A stretch of 64,000 nucleotides of DNA from Inia geoffrensis (taxonomy: Eukaryota > Chordata > Mammalia > Artiodactyla > Iniidae), in contig CM070910.1 of assembly GCA_036417435.1 (NCBI GenBank), positions 73,144,784 through 73,208,783 on the forward strand, read 5' to 3'. This document shows positions 36,531-49,677 of this stretch, piece by piece; positions within the stretch are counted from its first letter, which is position 1, and every line of letters starts with the position of its first letter. A model generated the notes under the pieces. It had not been told where the DNA came from. It was given only the letters and a program-made list of their open reading frames with translations, and did no database searches. Position numbers and translations under genes: made by a program.

Positions 36531-38230
36531 TAGCCTGTACCCTAATCCCTCTCCATTCCCTAACCCTAACCCAAACACGAATCCTAACCCTGACCCTAAC
36601 CCGAAGCCTTACCCTCACCCGTGCCCTAATCTTAACCAGGACACCAACACTAACTCGTGCCCTCACACTTACGCTAACCGTAAACCGCAGCTGTACCCTA
36701 ACTTGTACCCTAATCCCTCTCCATTCTCTAACCCTAACCCTAAACTGAAACCTAACAATGACACTCACCCTAAACATTACCCTCACCCGTGTCCTTATTT
36801 TAACAAGTACATCAACACTAACCCATGCCCTCTTACGTAGGCTAACCCTAAACCATTGCCGTACCATAACCTGTACCATAATCAATCCCCATTCCCTAAC
36901 CATAACCCTAACCGAAACTCTTAATGTGACCCTCTTCCGAGGCCTTACCCTCTCCCGTGCCCTAATCGTAACCGGTACACTAACACTAACTACTGACCTC
37001 ACACGTACGCTAACCCTTAAGCGTCATCGTACCCTAAACTGTACCCTAATCCCTCCCCATTCCCTAACCCTTACCCTAACCCGAATCGTAAAAGTGACCC
37101 TCACCCGAACCCTTACACTCACCCGTGCCCTAATCTTCACCAGCACACCAACACTAATTCATGCCCTTACACGTACGCTATCCCTTAAGCGTTGTCGTAC
37201 CCTAAACTGTACCCTAATCACTCACCATTCCCTAATCCTAACCGTAACCCGAATCCTAACCCTGACCCTCACCTGAAGCCTTACCCTCACCCGTGCCCTA
37301 ATCTTAAACAGGACAATAACACTAACTCTTGCCCTCACACGAACGGTAACCCTTAATCACTGTCGTACCATAAACTGTACCCTAATCCCTCCCCTTTCCC
37401 TAAACCTAACCCTAACACGAATCCTAAACCTGACCCTCACCCGAAGCCTTACCCTCATCCGTGCCCTAATCTTACCCAGGACACCAACACTAACTCGTGC
37501 CCTCAAACGTACACTAACCCTTAAGCGTCATCATACCCTAAATTGTAGCCTAAATCGTCCCCATTCCCTAATCCTAACCCTAACCCGAATTGTAAACCTG
37601 ACCCTCACCCGAAACATTACCCTCACCCGTGCCCTAATCTTAACTAGCACAGCAACACTAATTTGTGCCCTCACACGTACGCTAACCCTTATGAGTTGTC
37701 GTACCCTAAACTGTACCCTAATCCCTCCCCATTCCCTAACCCTAACCCTAACACGAATCCTAACCCTGACCCTCACCCGAAGCCTTACCCACACCCGTGT
37801 CCTAATCTTAACCAGGACACCAACACTAACTAGTGCCCTCACACGTACGCTAACCCTTAAGCCCTGTCATACCCTAAATTGTACCCTAATCCCTCTCCAT
37901 TCCCTAACCCTAACCCTAACCCGAACCCTAACCCTGACACTCACCAGACGATTTACCCTCACCCGTGTCCTAATTTTAAACAGTCCATCAACACTAACCC
38001 ATGCCCTCCAACGTAGGCTAACACTAAACCATTGCCGTGCCCTACCCTGTACCCTAATCCCTCCCATTGTCTAACCCTAACCCTACCCCATCCCTAAACC
38101 TGAACCTCTTCCGAGGTCCTACACTAACCCATGCCCTAATCTTAACCAGTACACCAACACTAACTCGTGGCTTCACAATTATGAGAAACCTTAAGCGTTG
38201 TCGTACCCTAGCCTGTATCCTAATCCCTCT
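36530..38230. repeat. Mosaic section with mixed I, A, B, C, D, E and F units
   Basis: Continues with A (CTAACTTGTACC), B, C with CGTAAAAGTGACC as in the 3,027-bp units, D, E, a C-like unit with TTGTAGCCTAAATCG near 37,545, D, F and G (near 38,065). Several pieces match the 3,027-bp unit but in a new order. No gene is visible. Confidence 0.72.
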
Positions 38231-41200
38231 CCATTCCCTAACCCTAACCCTAACCCTGACCCTCACCCGAAGCCTTACACTCACCCGTGCCCTAATCTTT
38301 ACCAGGACACCAACACTAACTCGTGTCCTCACAATTATGCGAACCCTTAAGCGTTGTCGTACCCTAGCCTGTACCCTAATCCCTCTCCATTCCCTAACAC
38401 TAACCCTAACGTGAATCCTAACCCTTACCCTCACCCGAAACCTTACCCTCACACATGCCCTAATCTTAACCAGGACACCAACACTAACTCATGCCCTCAC
38501 ACGTACGCTAACCGTAAACCGCAGCTGTACCCTAACCTGTACCCTAATCCCTCTCCAAGACCTAACCCTGACCCTAACCTGAAACCTAACCCTGACACTC
38601 ACCCTAAACATTACCCTCACCCGTTTCCTAATTTTAAACAGCCCATCAACACTAACCCATGCCCTCCAACGTAGGCTAACACTAAACAGTTGCTGTGCCC
38701 TGCCCTGTTCCCTAATCCCTCCCATTGCCTAACCCTAACCCTAACCCCATCCCTAAACCTGACCCTCTTCCGAGGCCATACCCTAACCCATGCCCTAATC
38801 TTAACCAGTACACAAACACTAACTCGTGCCCTCAAACGTACACTAACCCTTACGCGTTGTCGTACCCTTTCCTCCACCCTAATCCCTCCCCATTCCCTAA
38901 CCCTAACCCTAACCCAAACACTGAACGTGACCCTTTTCCGAGGCCTTACCCTCACCGTTGCCCTTGTCTTAACCAGTACACCAACACTAACTCGTGCCCT
39001 CACAATTATGCGAACCGTTAAGCGTTGTCGTACCCTAGCCTGTACCCTAATCCCTCTCCATTCCCTTACCCTAACCCAAACACGAATCCTAACCCTGACC
39101 CTAACCCGAAGCCTTACCCTCACCTGTGCCCTAATCTTAACCAGTACACCAACACTAACTCGTGCCCTCACACGTACGCTAACCCTAAACCGCAGCTGTA
39201 CCCTAACCTGTACCCTAATCCCTCTCCATTCTCTAACTCTAACCCTAACCTGAAACCTAACAATGACACTCACCCTAAACTTTAACCTCACCCGTGTCCT
39301 AATTTTAACCAGTACATCAACACTAACCGATGCCCTCTTACGTAGGCTAACCCTAAACCATTGCCGTACCCTAACATGTACCCTAATCAATCCCCATTCC
39401 CTAACCATAACACTAACCCAAACCCTTAACGTGACCCTCTTCCGAGGCCTTACCCTCACCCGTGTCCTAATCTTAACCAGGACACCAACACTAACTCGTG
39501 CCCTCACACGTACGCTAACCCTTAAGCCCTGTCATACCCTAAATTGTACCCTAATCCCTCTCCATTCCCTAACCCTAACCCGAACCCTAACCCTGACACT
39601 CACCAGACGATTTACCCTCACCCGTGTCCTAATTTTAAACAGTCCATCAACACTAACCCATGCCCTCCAACGTAGGCTAACACTAAACCGTTGCCGTGCC
39701 CTACCATGTACCCTCATCCCTCCCATTGTCTAACCCTAACCCTACCCCATCCCTAAACCTGAACCTCTTCCGAGGCCCTACCCTAACCCATGCCCTAATC
39801 TTAACCAGTACACCAAGACTAACTCGTGGCCTCACAATTATGAGAAACCTTAAGCGTTGTCGTACCCTAGCCTGTACCCTAATCCCTCTCCATTCCCTAA
39901 CCATAACCCTAACACGAATCCTAACCCTGAACTTCACCCGAAAGCTTACCCTCACCCATGCCCAAATCTTAACCAGGACAGCAACACTAACTCGTGCCCT
40001 CACACGTACGCTAACCCTAAACCGCAGCTGTACCCTAACCTGTCCCCTAATCCCTCTCCATTCCCTAACCCTAACCGTAACCTGAAACCTAACACTGACA
40101 CTCACCCTAAACTTTACCCTCACCCGTGTCCTAATTTTAACCAGTACATCAACAGTAACCCTTGCCCACTTATGTAGGCTAACCCTAATCCATTGCCATA
40201 CCCTAACCTGTACCCTAATCAATCCCCATTCCCTAACCATAACACTAACCCAATCCCTTAACCTGACCCTCTTCCGAGGCCTTACCCTCACCCGTGCCCT
40301 AATCATAACAGGTACACTAACACTAACTAGTGACCTCAAACATACGCTAACCCTTAAACGTCATCGTACCCTAAACTGTACCATAATCCCTCCCAATTCC
40401 CTAACCCTAACCCTAACCCGAATCCTAAACCTGACCCTCACCCGAAACCTTACCCTCACCTGTGACCTAATCTTAACCAGCACACCAACACTAATTCGTG
40501 CCCTCACACGTACACTAACCCTTAAGCGTTGTAGTACCCTAAACTGTACCCTAATCCCTCCCCATTCCCTAACTCTAACCCTAACCCGAATCCTAACCCT
40601 GACCCTCACCTGAAGCCTTACCCTCACCCGTGCCCTAATCTTAACCAGGACACCAACACTAACTCGTGCCCTCACACGTACGCTAACCCTGAAGCATTGT
40701 CATACACTAAATTGTACTCTAATCCCTCCCCATTCCCTAACCCTAACCCTAACCCGAATCCTAACCCTGAGCCTCACCCTAAGCCTTACCCACACCCGTG
40801 AACTAATCCTAACCAATACACCATCACTAACCCATGCCCTCACACGTACGCTAACACTAAACCACAACCGTACCCTAACCTGTACCCTAATCCCTCTCCA
40901 TTCCCTAACCCTAACCCTAACCCGAACCCTAACCCTGACACTCACCCGAAGATTTACCCTCATCCGTGTCCTAATTTTAAACAGTCCATCAACACTAACC
41001 CATGCCCTCCAACGTAGGCTAACACTAAATCGTTGCCGTTCCCTACCCTGATCCCTAATCCCTCCCATTACCTAACCCTAACCCTAACCCCATCCCTAAA
41101 CCTGAACCTGTTCCGAGGCCCTACCCTAACCCATGCCCTAATCTTAACCAGTACACAAACACTAACTCGTGCCCTCAAACGTACACTAACCCTTAAGCGT

Positions 41201-41399
41201 TGTTGTACCCTATCCTGCACCCTCATCCCTCCCCATTCCCTAACCCTAACAGTAACCCAAACCCTGAATGTGACCATTTTCCGAGGCCTTACCCTCACCG
41301 GTGCCCTTGTCTTAACCAGTACACCAACACTAACTCATGCCCTCACAATTATGCGAACCCTTAAGCGTTGTCGTACCCTATCCTGTACCCTAATCCCTC
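38230..41399. repeat. 3,170-bp unit, first copy
   Basis: Sequence from about 38,230 recurs at a 3,170-bp offset. Distinctive shared pieces are CTCTCCAAGACCTAACCC (near 38,552 and 41,722), TTGCTGTGCCCTGCCC (near 38,690 and 41,860) and ACCGTTGCCCTTGTC in H. The length is 19 x 168 - 22, explained by a 156-bp monomer, a 162-bp monomer and four single-base losses in G units. Confidence 0.8.
39509..39670. repeat. 162-bp contracted monomer (-1 hexamer)
   Basis: One CCCTAA is missing from the core before CCCGAACCC, giving a 162-bp spacing. Other 162-bp monomers, at 56694-56855, 60034-60195 and 63709-63870, lack one hexamer before CCAGAATCC and are a separate family related by duplication. Confidence 0.87.
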
Positions 41400-42735
41400 T
41401 CCATTCCCTAACCCTAACCCTAACCCTGACCCTCACCCGAAGCCTTACACTCACCCGTGCATTAATCTTAACCAGGACACCAACACTAACTCGTGTCCTC
41501 ACAATTATGCGAACCCTTAAGCGTTGTCGTACCCTAACCTGTACCCTAATCCCTCTCCATTACCTAACCCTAACCCTAACGTGAATCCTAACCCTTACCC
41601 TCACCCGAAACCTTACCCTCACCCATGCCCTAATCTTAACCAGGACACCAACACTAACTCATGCGCTCACACGTACGCTAACCGTAAACCGCAGCTGTAC
41701 CCTAACCTGTACCCTAATCCCTCTCCAAGACCTAACCCTGACCCTAACCTGAAACCTAACCCTGACACTCACCCTAAACATTACCCTCACCCGTTTCCTA
41801 ATTATAAACAGCCCATCAACACTAACCCATGCCCTCCAACGTAGGCTAACACTAAACAGTTGCTGTGCCCTGCCCTGTTCCCTAATCCCTCCCATTGCCT
41901 AACCCTAACCCTAACCCCATCCCTAAACCTGACCCTCTTCCGAGGCCGTACCCTAACCCATGCCCTAATCTTAACCAGTACACAAACACTAACTCGTGCC
42001 CTCAAACGTACACTAACCCTTACGCGTTGTCGTACCCTCTCCTCCACCCTAATCCCTCCCCATTCCCTAACCCTAACCCTAACCCAAACCCTGAATGTGA
42101 CCCTTTTCCGAAGCCTTACCCTCACCGTTGCCCTTGTCTTAACCAGTACACCAACACTAACTCGTGCCCTCACAATTATGCGAACCGTTAAGCATTGTCG
42201 TACCCTAGCCTGTACCCTAATCCCTCTCCATTCCCTTACCCTAACCCAAACACGAATCCTAACCCTGACCCTAACCCGAAGCCTTACCCTCACCCGTGCC
42301 CTAATCTTAACCAGGACACCAACACTAACTCGTGCCCTCACACTTACGCTAACCCTAAACCGCAGCTGTACCCTAACCTGTACCCTAATCCCTCTCCATT
42401 CTCTAACCCTAACCCTAACCTGAAACCTAACAATGACACTCACCCTAAACTTTACCCTCACCTGTGTCCTAATTTTAACCAGTACATCAACACTAACCGA
42501 TGCCCTCTTACGTAGGCTAACCCTAAACCATTGCCGTACCCTAACATGTACCCTAATCAATCCCCATTCCCTAACCATAACACTAACCCAAACCCTTAAC
42601 GTGAACCTCTTCCGAGGCCTTACCCTCACCCGTGTCCTAATCTTAACCAGGACACCAACACTAACTCGTGCCCTCACACGTACGCTAACCCTTAAGCCCT
42701 GTCATACCCTAAATTGTACCCTAATCCCTCTCCAA
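41400..42735. repeat. 3,170-bp unit, partial second copy
   Basis: Follows the first copy to about 42,735, where a unit starting at 42679 leaves the homology and joins A-like sequence (CTCTCCAATCCGTAACCC, then CCTGAAACC). The match covers G, H, I, A, B and a D-like unit with AAGCCCTGTCATACC. Confidence 0.8.
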
Positions 42736-45700
42736 TCCGTAACCCTGACCCTAACCTGAAACCTAACCCTGACACTCACCCTAAACATTACCCTCACCCA
42801 TTTCCTAATTTTAAACAGTCCATCAACACTAACCCATGCCTTCCAATGTAGGCTAACACTAAAGAGTTGCCGTGCCCTACCCTGTTCCCTAATCCCTCCC
42901 ATTGCCTAACCCTAACCCTAACCCCATCCCTAAGCCTGACCCTCTTCCGAGGCCGTATCCTGACCCATGCCTTAATCTTAACCAGTACACAAAGACTAAC
43001 TCGTACCCTCAAATGTACACTAACCCTTAAGCGTTGTTGTACCCTCTCCTCAACCCTAATCCCTCCCCATTCTCTAACCCTAACCCTAACCCAAACCCTG
43101 AACGTGACCCTTTTCCGAGGCCTTACCCTCACCGGTGCCCTTGTCTTAACCAGTACACCAACACTAAATCGTGCCCACACCATTATGCGAACCCTTAAGC
43201 GTTGTCGTACCCTAGCCTGTACCCTAATCCTTCTCCATTCCCTAATCCGAACCCTAACCCTGACACTCACCCGAAGATTTACCCTCACCCCTGTCCTAAT
43301 TTGAAACAGTCCATCAACACTAACCCATGCCCTCCAACGTAGGCTAACACTAAATCGTGGCCGTGCCCTCCCCTGTTCCCTAATCCCTCCCATTGCCTAT
43401 CCCTAACCCTAGCCCCATCCCTAAACCTGACCCTCTTCCGAGGCCCTACCCTAACCCATGTCCTAATCTTAACCAGTACACAAACACTAAATCGTGCCCT
43501 CAAACGTACACTAACACTTAAGCGTTGTCGTACCTTAGCCTTTACCCTAAACCCTCTCCATTCCCTAACCCTAACCCTAACCCGAATCCTAACCCTGACC
43601 CTCACCCGAAGCGTTACCTTCACCCGTGCCCTAATCATAACAGGTACAGAAAAACTAACTAGTGACCTCAAAAGTACGCTAACCGTTAAACGTCATTGTA
43701 CCCTAAACTGTACCCTAATCCCTCCCCTTTCCCTAACCCTAACCCTAACCCGAGTCGTAAACCTGACCCTCACCCGAACACTTACCCTCACACGTGCCCT
43801 AATCTTAACCAGCACACCAACACTAATTTGTGCCCTCACACGTACACTAACCCTTAAGCGTTGTCGTACCCTAAACTGTACCCTAATTCCTCCCCATTCC
43901 CTAACACTAACCCTAACCCGAATCCTAACCCTGACCCTCACCTGAAGCCTTACACTCACCCGTGCCCTAATCTTAACCAGGACACCAACACTAACTCGTG
44001 CCCTCACACGTACGCTAACCCTAAACCGCAGCTGTACCCTAAACTGTACCCTAATCCCTCTCCATTCCCTAACCCTAACCCTAACCCGAATCCTAACCCT
44101 GAGCCTCACCCTAAGCCTTACCCTCACCCGTGACCTAATCTTAACCAATACACCATCACTAAACCATGCCCGCACACGGTCGCCAACCCTAAACCTCAGC
44201 CGTACCCTAACCTGTACCCTAATCCCTCTCCATTCTCTAACCCTAACCCTCAACTGAAACCTAACCCTGACACTCACCCTAAACTTTACCCTCACCCGTG
44301 TCCTAATTTTAACCAGTACATCAACACTAACCGATGCCCTCTTACGTAGGCTAACCCTAAATAATTGCTGTACCCTAACCTGTACCCTAATCCGTCCCCA
44401 TTCCCTAACACTAACCTTAACCCGAATCCTAACCCTGACCCTCACCTGAAGACTTACCCTCACCCGTGCCCTAATCTTAACCAATACACCATCACTAAAC
44501 CGTGCCCTCACACGTACGCTAACCCTAAACCGCAGCCGTACCCTAACCTGTACCCTAATCCCTCTCCATTCCCTAACCCTAACCCTAACCTGAAACACAA
44601 CCCTGACATTCACCCGAAGTTTTACCCTCATCCGTGTCCTAATTTTAAACAGTCCATCAACACTAACTCATGCCCTCCAACGTAGGTTAACACTAAATCG
44701 TTGCCGTGCCCTACCCTGTACCCTTATCCCTCCCATTGTCTAACCCTAACCCTACCCCATCCCTAAACCTGACCCTCTTCGGAGGCCCTACCCTAACCCA
44801 TGCCCTAATCTTAACCAGTACACCAACACTAATTCGTGCCCTCACAATTATGCGATCCCTTAAGCGTTGTCGTACCCTAGCCTGTTCCCTAATCCCTCTC
44901 CATTCCCTAACCCTAACCCTAACACGAATCCTAACCCTGACCCTCACCCGAAACCTTACCCTCACCCATACCCTAATCTTAACAAATACACCATCACTAA
45001 ACCGTGCTCTCACACGTACGCTAACCCTAAACCGCAACTGTACCCTAACCTGTACCCTAATCCCTCTCCAATCCCTAACCCTGACCGTAACCTGAAACCT
45101 AACCCTGACACTCACCCTAAACATTACCCTCACCCGTTTCCTAATTTTAAACAGTCCATCAACACTAACCCATGCCCTCCAACGTAGGCTAACACTAAAC
45201 GGTTACCGTGCCCTACCCTGTTCCCTAATCCCTCCCATTGCCTAACCCTAACCTTAACCCCATCCCTAAACCTGACCCTCTTCCGAGGCCGTACCCTAAC
45301 CCATGCCCTAATCTTAACCAGTACACAAACACTAACTCGTGCCCTCAAACTTACGCTAACCCTTAAGCGTTGTCGTTTCCTATCCTGTACCCTAATCCCT
45401 CCCCATTCCCTAACCCTAACCCTAACCCAAACCCTAAACGTGACCCTTTTCCGAGGCCTTACCCTCACTGGGGAACTTGTCTTAACCAGTACACCAACAC
45501 TAACTCGTGCCCTCACAAGTATGCGAACTCTTAAGCATTGTCGTGCCCTAGCCTGTACCCTAATCCCTCTCCATTCCCTAGCCCTAACCCTGACCCTCAC
45601 CCGAAGCCTTACCCTCACCCGTGCCCTAATCTTAACCAGGACACCAACACTAACTCATGCCCTCACACGTACGTTAACCCTAAACTGCAGCTGTACCCTA

Positions 45701-46565
45701 ACCAGTACCCTAATCCCTCTCCATTCCCTAACCCTAACCCTAACCTGAAACCTAACCCTGACACTCACCCTAAACTTTACCCTCACCCGTGTCTTAATTT
45801 TAACCAGTACATCAACACTAACCCATGCCCACTTACGTAGGCTATCCCTAAATCTTTGCCGTACCCTAACCTGTACCTTAATCAATCCCCATTCACTAAC
45901 CATAACCCTAACCCAAACCCTTAACGTGACCTTCGTCCGAGGCCTTACCCTCACCCGTGCCCTAATCGTAACCTGTACACTAACACTAACTAGTGACCTC
46001 AAACGTACGCCAACCCTTAAACGTCATTGTACCCTAAACACTACCCTAATCCCTCCCCATTCCCTAACCCTAACCCTAACCCGAATCGTAAACCTGAACC
46101 TCACCCGAACCCTTACCCTCACCCGTGCCCTAATCTTAACCAGCACACCAACACTAATTTGTGCCCTCACACGTACGCTTACCCTTAAGCGCTGTCGTAC
46201 CGTAAACTATACCCTAATCCCTCCCCATTCCCTAACCCTAACCCTAACACGAATCCTAACCCTGACCCTCACCTGAGGCCTTACCCTCACCCGTGTCCTA
46301 ATCTTAACCAATACACCATCACTAAACCGTGCCCTCACACGTACGCTAACCCTAAACCGCAGCCGTACCCTAACCTGTACCCTAATCCCTCTCCATTCCC
46401 TAACCCTAACCCTAACCCGAACCCTAACCCTGACACTCACCCGAAGACTTACCCTCATCCGTGTCCTAATTTGAAACAGTCCATCAACACTAACCCATGC
46501 CCTCCAACGTAAGCTAACACTAAACCGTTGCCGTGCCCTACCCTGTTCCCTAATCCCTCCCATTG

Positions 46566-46596
46566 CCTAACCCTAACCCTAACCCTAACCCTAACC
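46566..46596. repeat. Longest exact telomere-repeat run noticed
   Basis: Four complete CCCTAA hexamers plus partial ones at each end, 31 bases in all, inside a 167-bp monomer that starts as G (46508) and ends as an ordinary right half. Most monomers keep only three exact hexamers in a row. No long pure telomere tract is present anywhere in the window. Confidence 0.85.
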
Positions 46597-49527
46597 ATGA
46601 CCCTCACCCGAAGCCTTACCCTCAACCGTGCCCTAAACTTAAGCAGGACACCAACACTAACTCGTGCCTTCACACGTACGCTAACCCTAAACTACAGCTG
46701 TACCCTAACCTGTACGCTAATCAATCCCCATTCCCTAACCCTAACCCTAACGCAAACCCTGAACGTGACCCTTTTCCAAGGCCTTACCCTCACCGGTGCC
46801 CTTGTCTTAACCAGTACACCAACACTAACTCATGCCCTCACAATTATGCGAACCCTAAGCGTTGTCGTACCCTATCCTGTACCCTAATCCCTCTCCATTC
46901 CCTAACCCTAACCCTAACCTGAAACCTAACCCTGACACTCACCCTAAACTTTACCCTCAGCCGTGTCTTAATTTTAACCAGTACATCAACACTAACCCAT
47001 GCCCTCTTACGTAGGCTACCCCTAAACCATTGCCGTACCCTAACCTGTATGCTAATCAATCCCCATTCCCTAAACATAACCCTAACTCAAACCCTTAACG
47101 TGACCTTCATCCGAGGCCTTACCCTACCCGTGCCCTAATCGTAACCAGTAAACTAACACTAACTGGTGACCTCACACGTACGCTAACCCTTAAGCGTCAT
47201 CGTACTCTAAACTGTACCCTAGTCCCTCCCCATTCCCTAACCCTAACCCTAACCTGAATCGTAAACCTGACCCTCACCCGGACCCTTACCCTCACCCGTG
47301 CCCTAATCTTAACCTGCACACCAACACTAATTTGTGGCCTCAAATGTACGCTAACCCTTAAGCGTTGTCGTGCCCTAAATTGTACCCTAATCCCTCCCCA
47401 TTCCCTAACCCTAACCCTAACACGAATCCTAACCCTGACCCTCACCCGAAACCTTACCCTCACCCGTGACCTAAACTTAACCAGGACACCAACACTAACT
47501 CGTGCCCTCACACGTACGCTAACCCTTAAGCGTTGTCATACCCTAAATTGTACCCTAATCCCTCTCCATTACCTAACCCTAACCCTATCCCGAATCTTAA
47601 ACCTGACCCTCACCCGAAGCCTTACCCTCACCCGTGCCCTAATCTTAACCAGGACACCAACACTAACTCGTGCCTTCACACGTACGCTAACCCTAAACGG
47701 CAGCTGTTCCCTATCCTGTACCCTAAATCCTCTCCATTCCCTAACACTAACCCTAACTGGAAACCTAACCCTGATACTCACCCTAAACTTTACCCTCACC
47801 CGTGTCATAATTTTAACCAGTCCATCAACACTAACCCATGCCCTCTTACGTAGGCTAACCATAAACCATTGCCGTACCCTAACCTGTACCCTAATCAATC
47901 CCCATTCCCTAAACATAACCCTAACCCAAACCCTTAACGTGACCCTCTTCCGAGGCCTTACCCTCACCCGTGCCCTAATCGTAACCAGTACACTAACACT
48001 AACTACTGACCTCACACGTACGCTAAACCTTAAGCGTCATCGTACCCTAAACTGTACCCTTAATCCTCCCCATTCCCTAACACTAACCATAACCTGAATC
48101 ATAAACCTGACCCTCACCCGAACCCTTACCCTCACCTGTGCCCTAATCTTAACCAGCACACCAACACTAATTCGTGCCCTCACACGTATGCTATCCCGTA
48201 AGCGCTGTCGTACCCTAAACTGTACCCTAATCCCTCCCCATTCCCTAACCCTAACCCCAACACGAATCCTAACGCTGAACCTCACCCGAAGCCTTACCCT
48301 CACTCGTACCCTAATCGTAACCAGGACACCAACACTAACTCGTGCCCTCACACGTACTCTAACCCTAAACCGCAGCTGTACCCTAACCTGTACCCTAATC
48401 CCTCTCCATTCCCTAACCCTAACCGTAACCTGAAACCTAACCCTGACACTCACCCTAAACTTTACCCTCACCCGTGTCCTAATTTTAACCAGTACATCAA
48501 CACTAACCCATGCCCTCTTACGTAGGCTAACCCTAAACCATTGCTGTACCCTAACCTGTACCCTAATCAATCCACATTCCCTAACCATAACCCTAAGCCA
48601 AACCCTTAACGTGACCCTCTTCCAAGGCCTTACCTTCATCCGTGTCCTAATAGTAACCGGTACACTAACACTAACTACTGACCTAACACGTTCGCTGACC
48701 CTTAAGCGTCATCATACCCTAAACTGTACCCTAATCCCTCCCCATTCCCTAAACCTAACCCTAACCCGAATCGTAAACCTGACCCTCACCCGAACCCTTA
48801 CCCTCAACCGTGCCCTAATCTTAACGAGCACACCAACACTAATTCGTGCCCTCACATGTACGCTATCCCTTAAGCGTTGTTGTACCCTAAACTGTACCCT
48901 AATCCCTCCCCATAACCTAACCCTAACCCTAAACCGAATCCTAACCCTGACCCTCACCTGAAGCCTTACCCTCACCCGTGCCCTTATCTTAACCAGGACA
49001 CTAACACTAACTCTTGCCCTCACACGAATGGTAACCCTTAATCACTGTCGTACCCTAAACTGTACCATAATCCCTCCCCATTCCCTAAACCTAACCCTAA
49101 CACTAATACTAAACCTGACGCTCACCCGAAGCCTTACCCTCACCCGTGCCCTAATCTTAACCAGGACAAAAACACTAACTCGTGCCCTCACATGTACGCT
49201 AACCCTTAAGCCTTGTCATACCCTAAATTGTACCCTAATCCCTCTCCATACCCTAACCCTAACCCTAACCCAAACCCTAACCCTGACACTCACCCGAAGA
49301 TTTACCCTCACCCGTGTCCTAATTTTATACAGTCCATCAACACTAACCCATGCCCTCCACCGTAGGCTAACACTAAACCGTTGCCGTGCCCAACCCTGCA
49401 CCTTAATCCCTCCCATTGCGTAACCCTAACACTAACCCAAACCCTGAACGTGACACTTTTCCACTGCCTTACCCTCACCGGTGCCCTTGTCTTAACCAGT
49501 ACACCAACACTAACTCGTGCCCTCACA

Positions 49528-49677
49528 ATTATGCGAACCCTTAAGCGTTGTCGTACCTTAGCCTGTACCCTAATCCCTCTCCATTTTCTAGCCCTAACCC
49601 TGACCCTCACCCGAAGCATTACCCTCACCCGTGCCCTAATCTTAACCAGGACACCAACACTAACTCATGCCCTCACA
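49528..49677. repeat. 150-bp contracted I-type monomer (-3 hexamers)
   Basis: The core is reduced to CCCTAGCCCTAACCCTGACC (one base short of that in this copy's left flank, TTTTCTAGCCC), which removes three hexamers. Other 150-bp units are 45518-45667, 52028-52177, 54865-55014 and 58205-58354. All share TAGCCCTAACCCTGACC, so they descend from one contraction. Confidence 0.88.
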
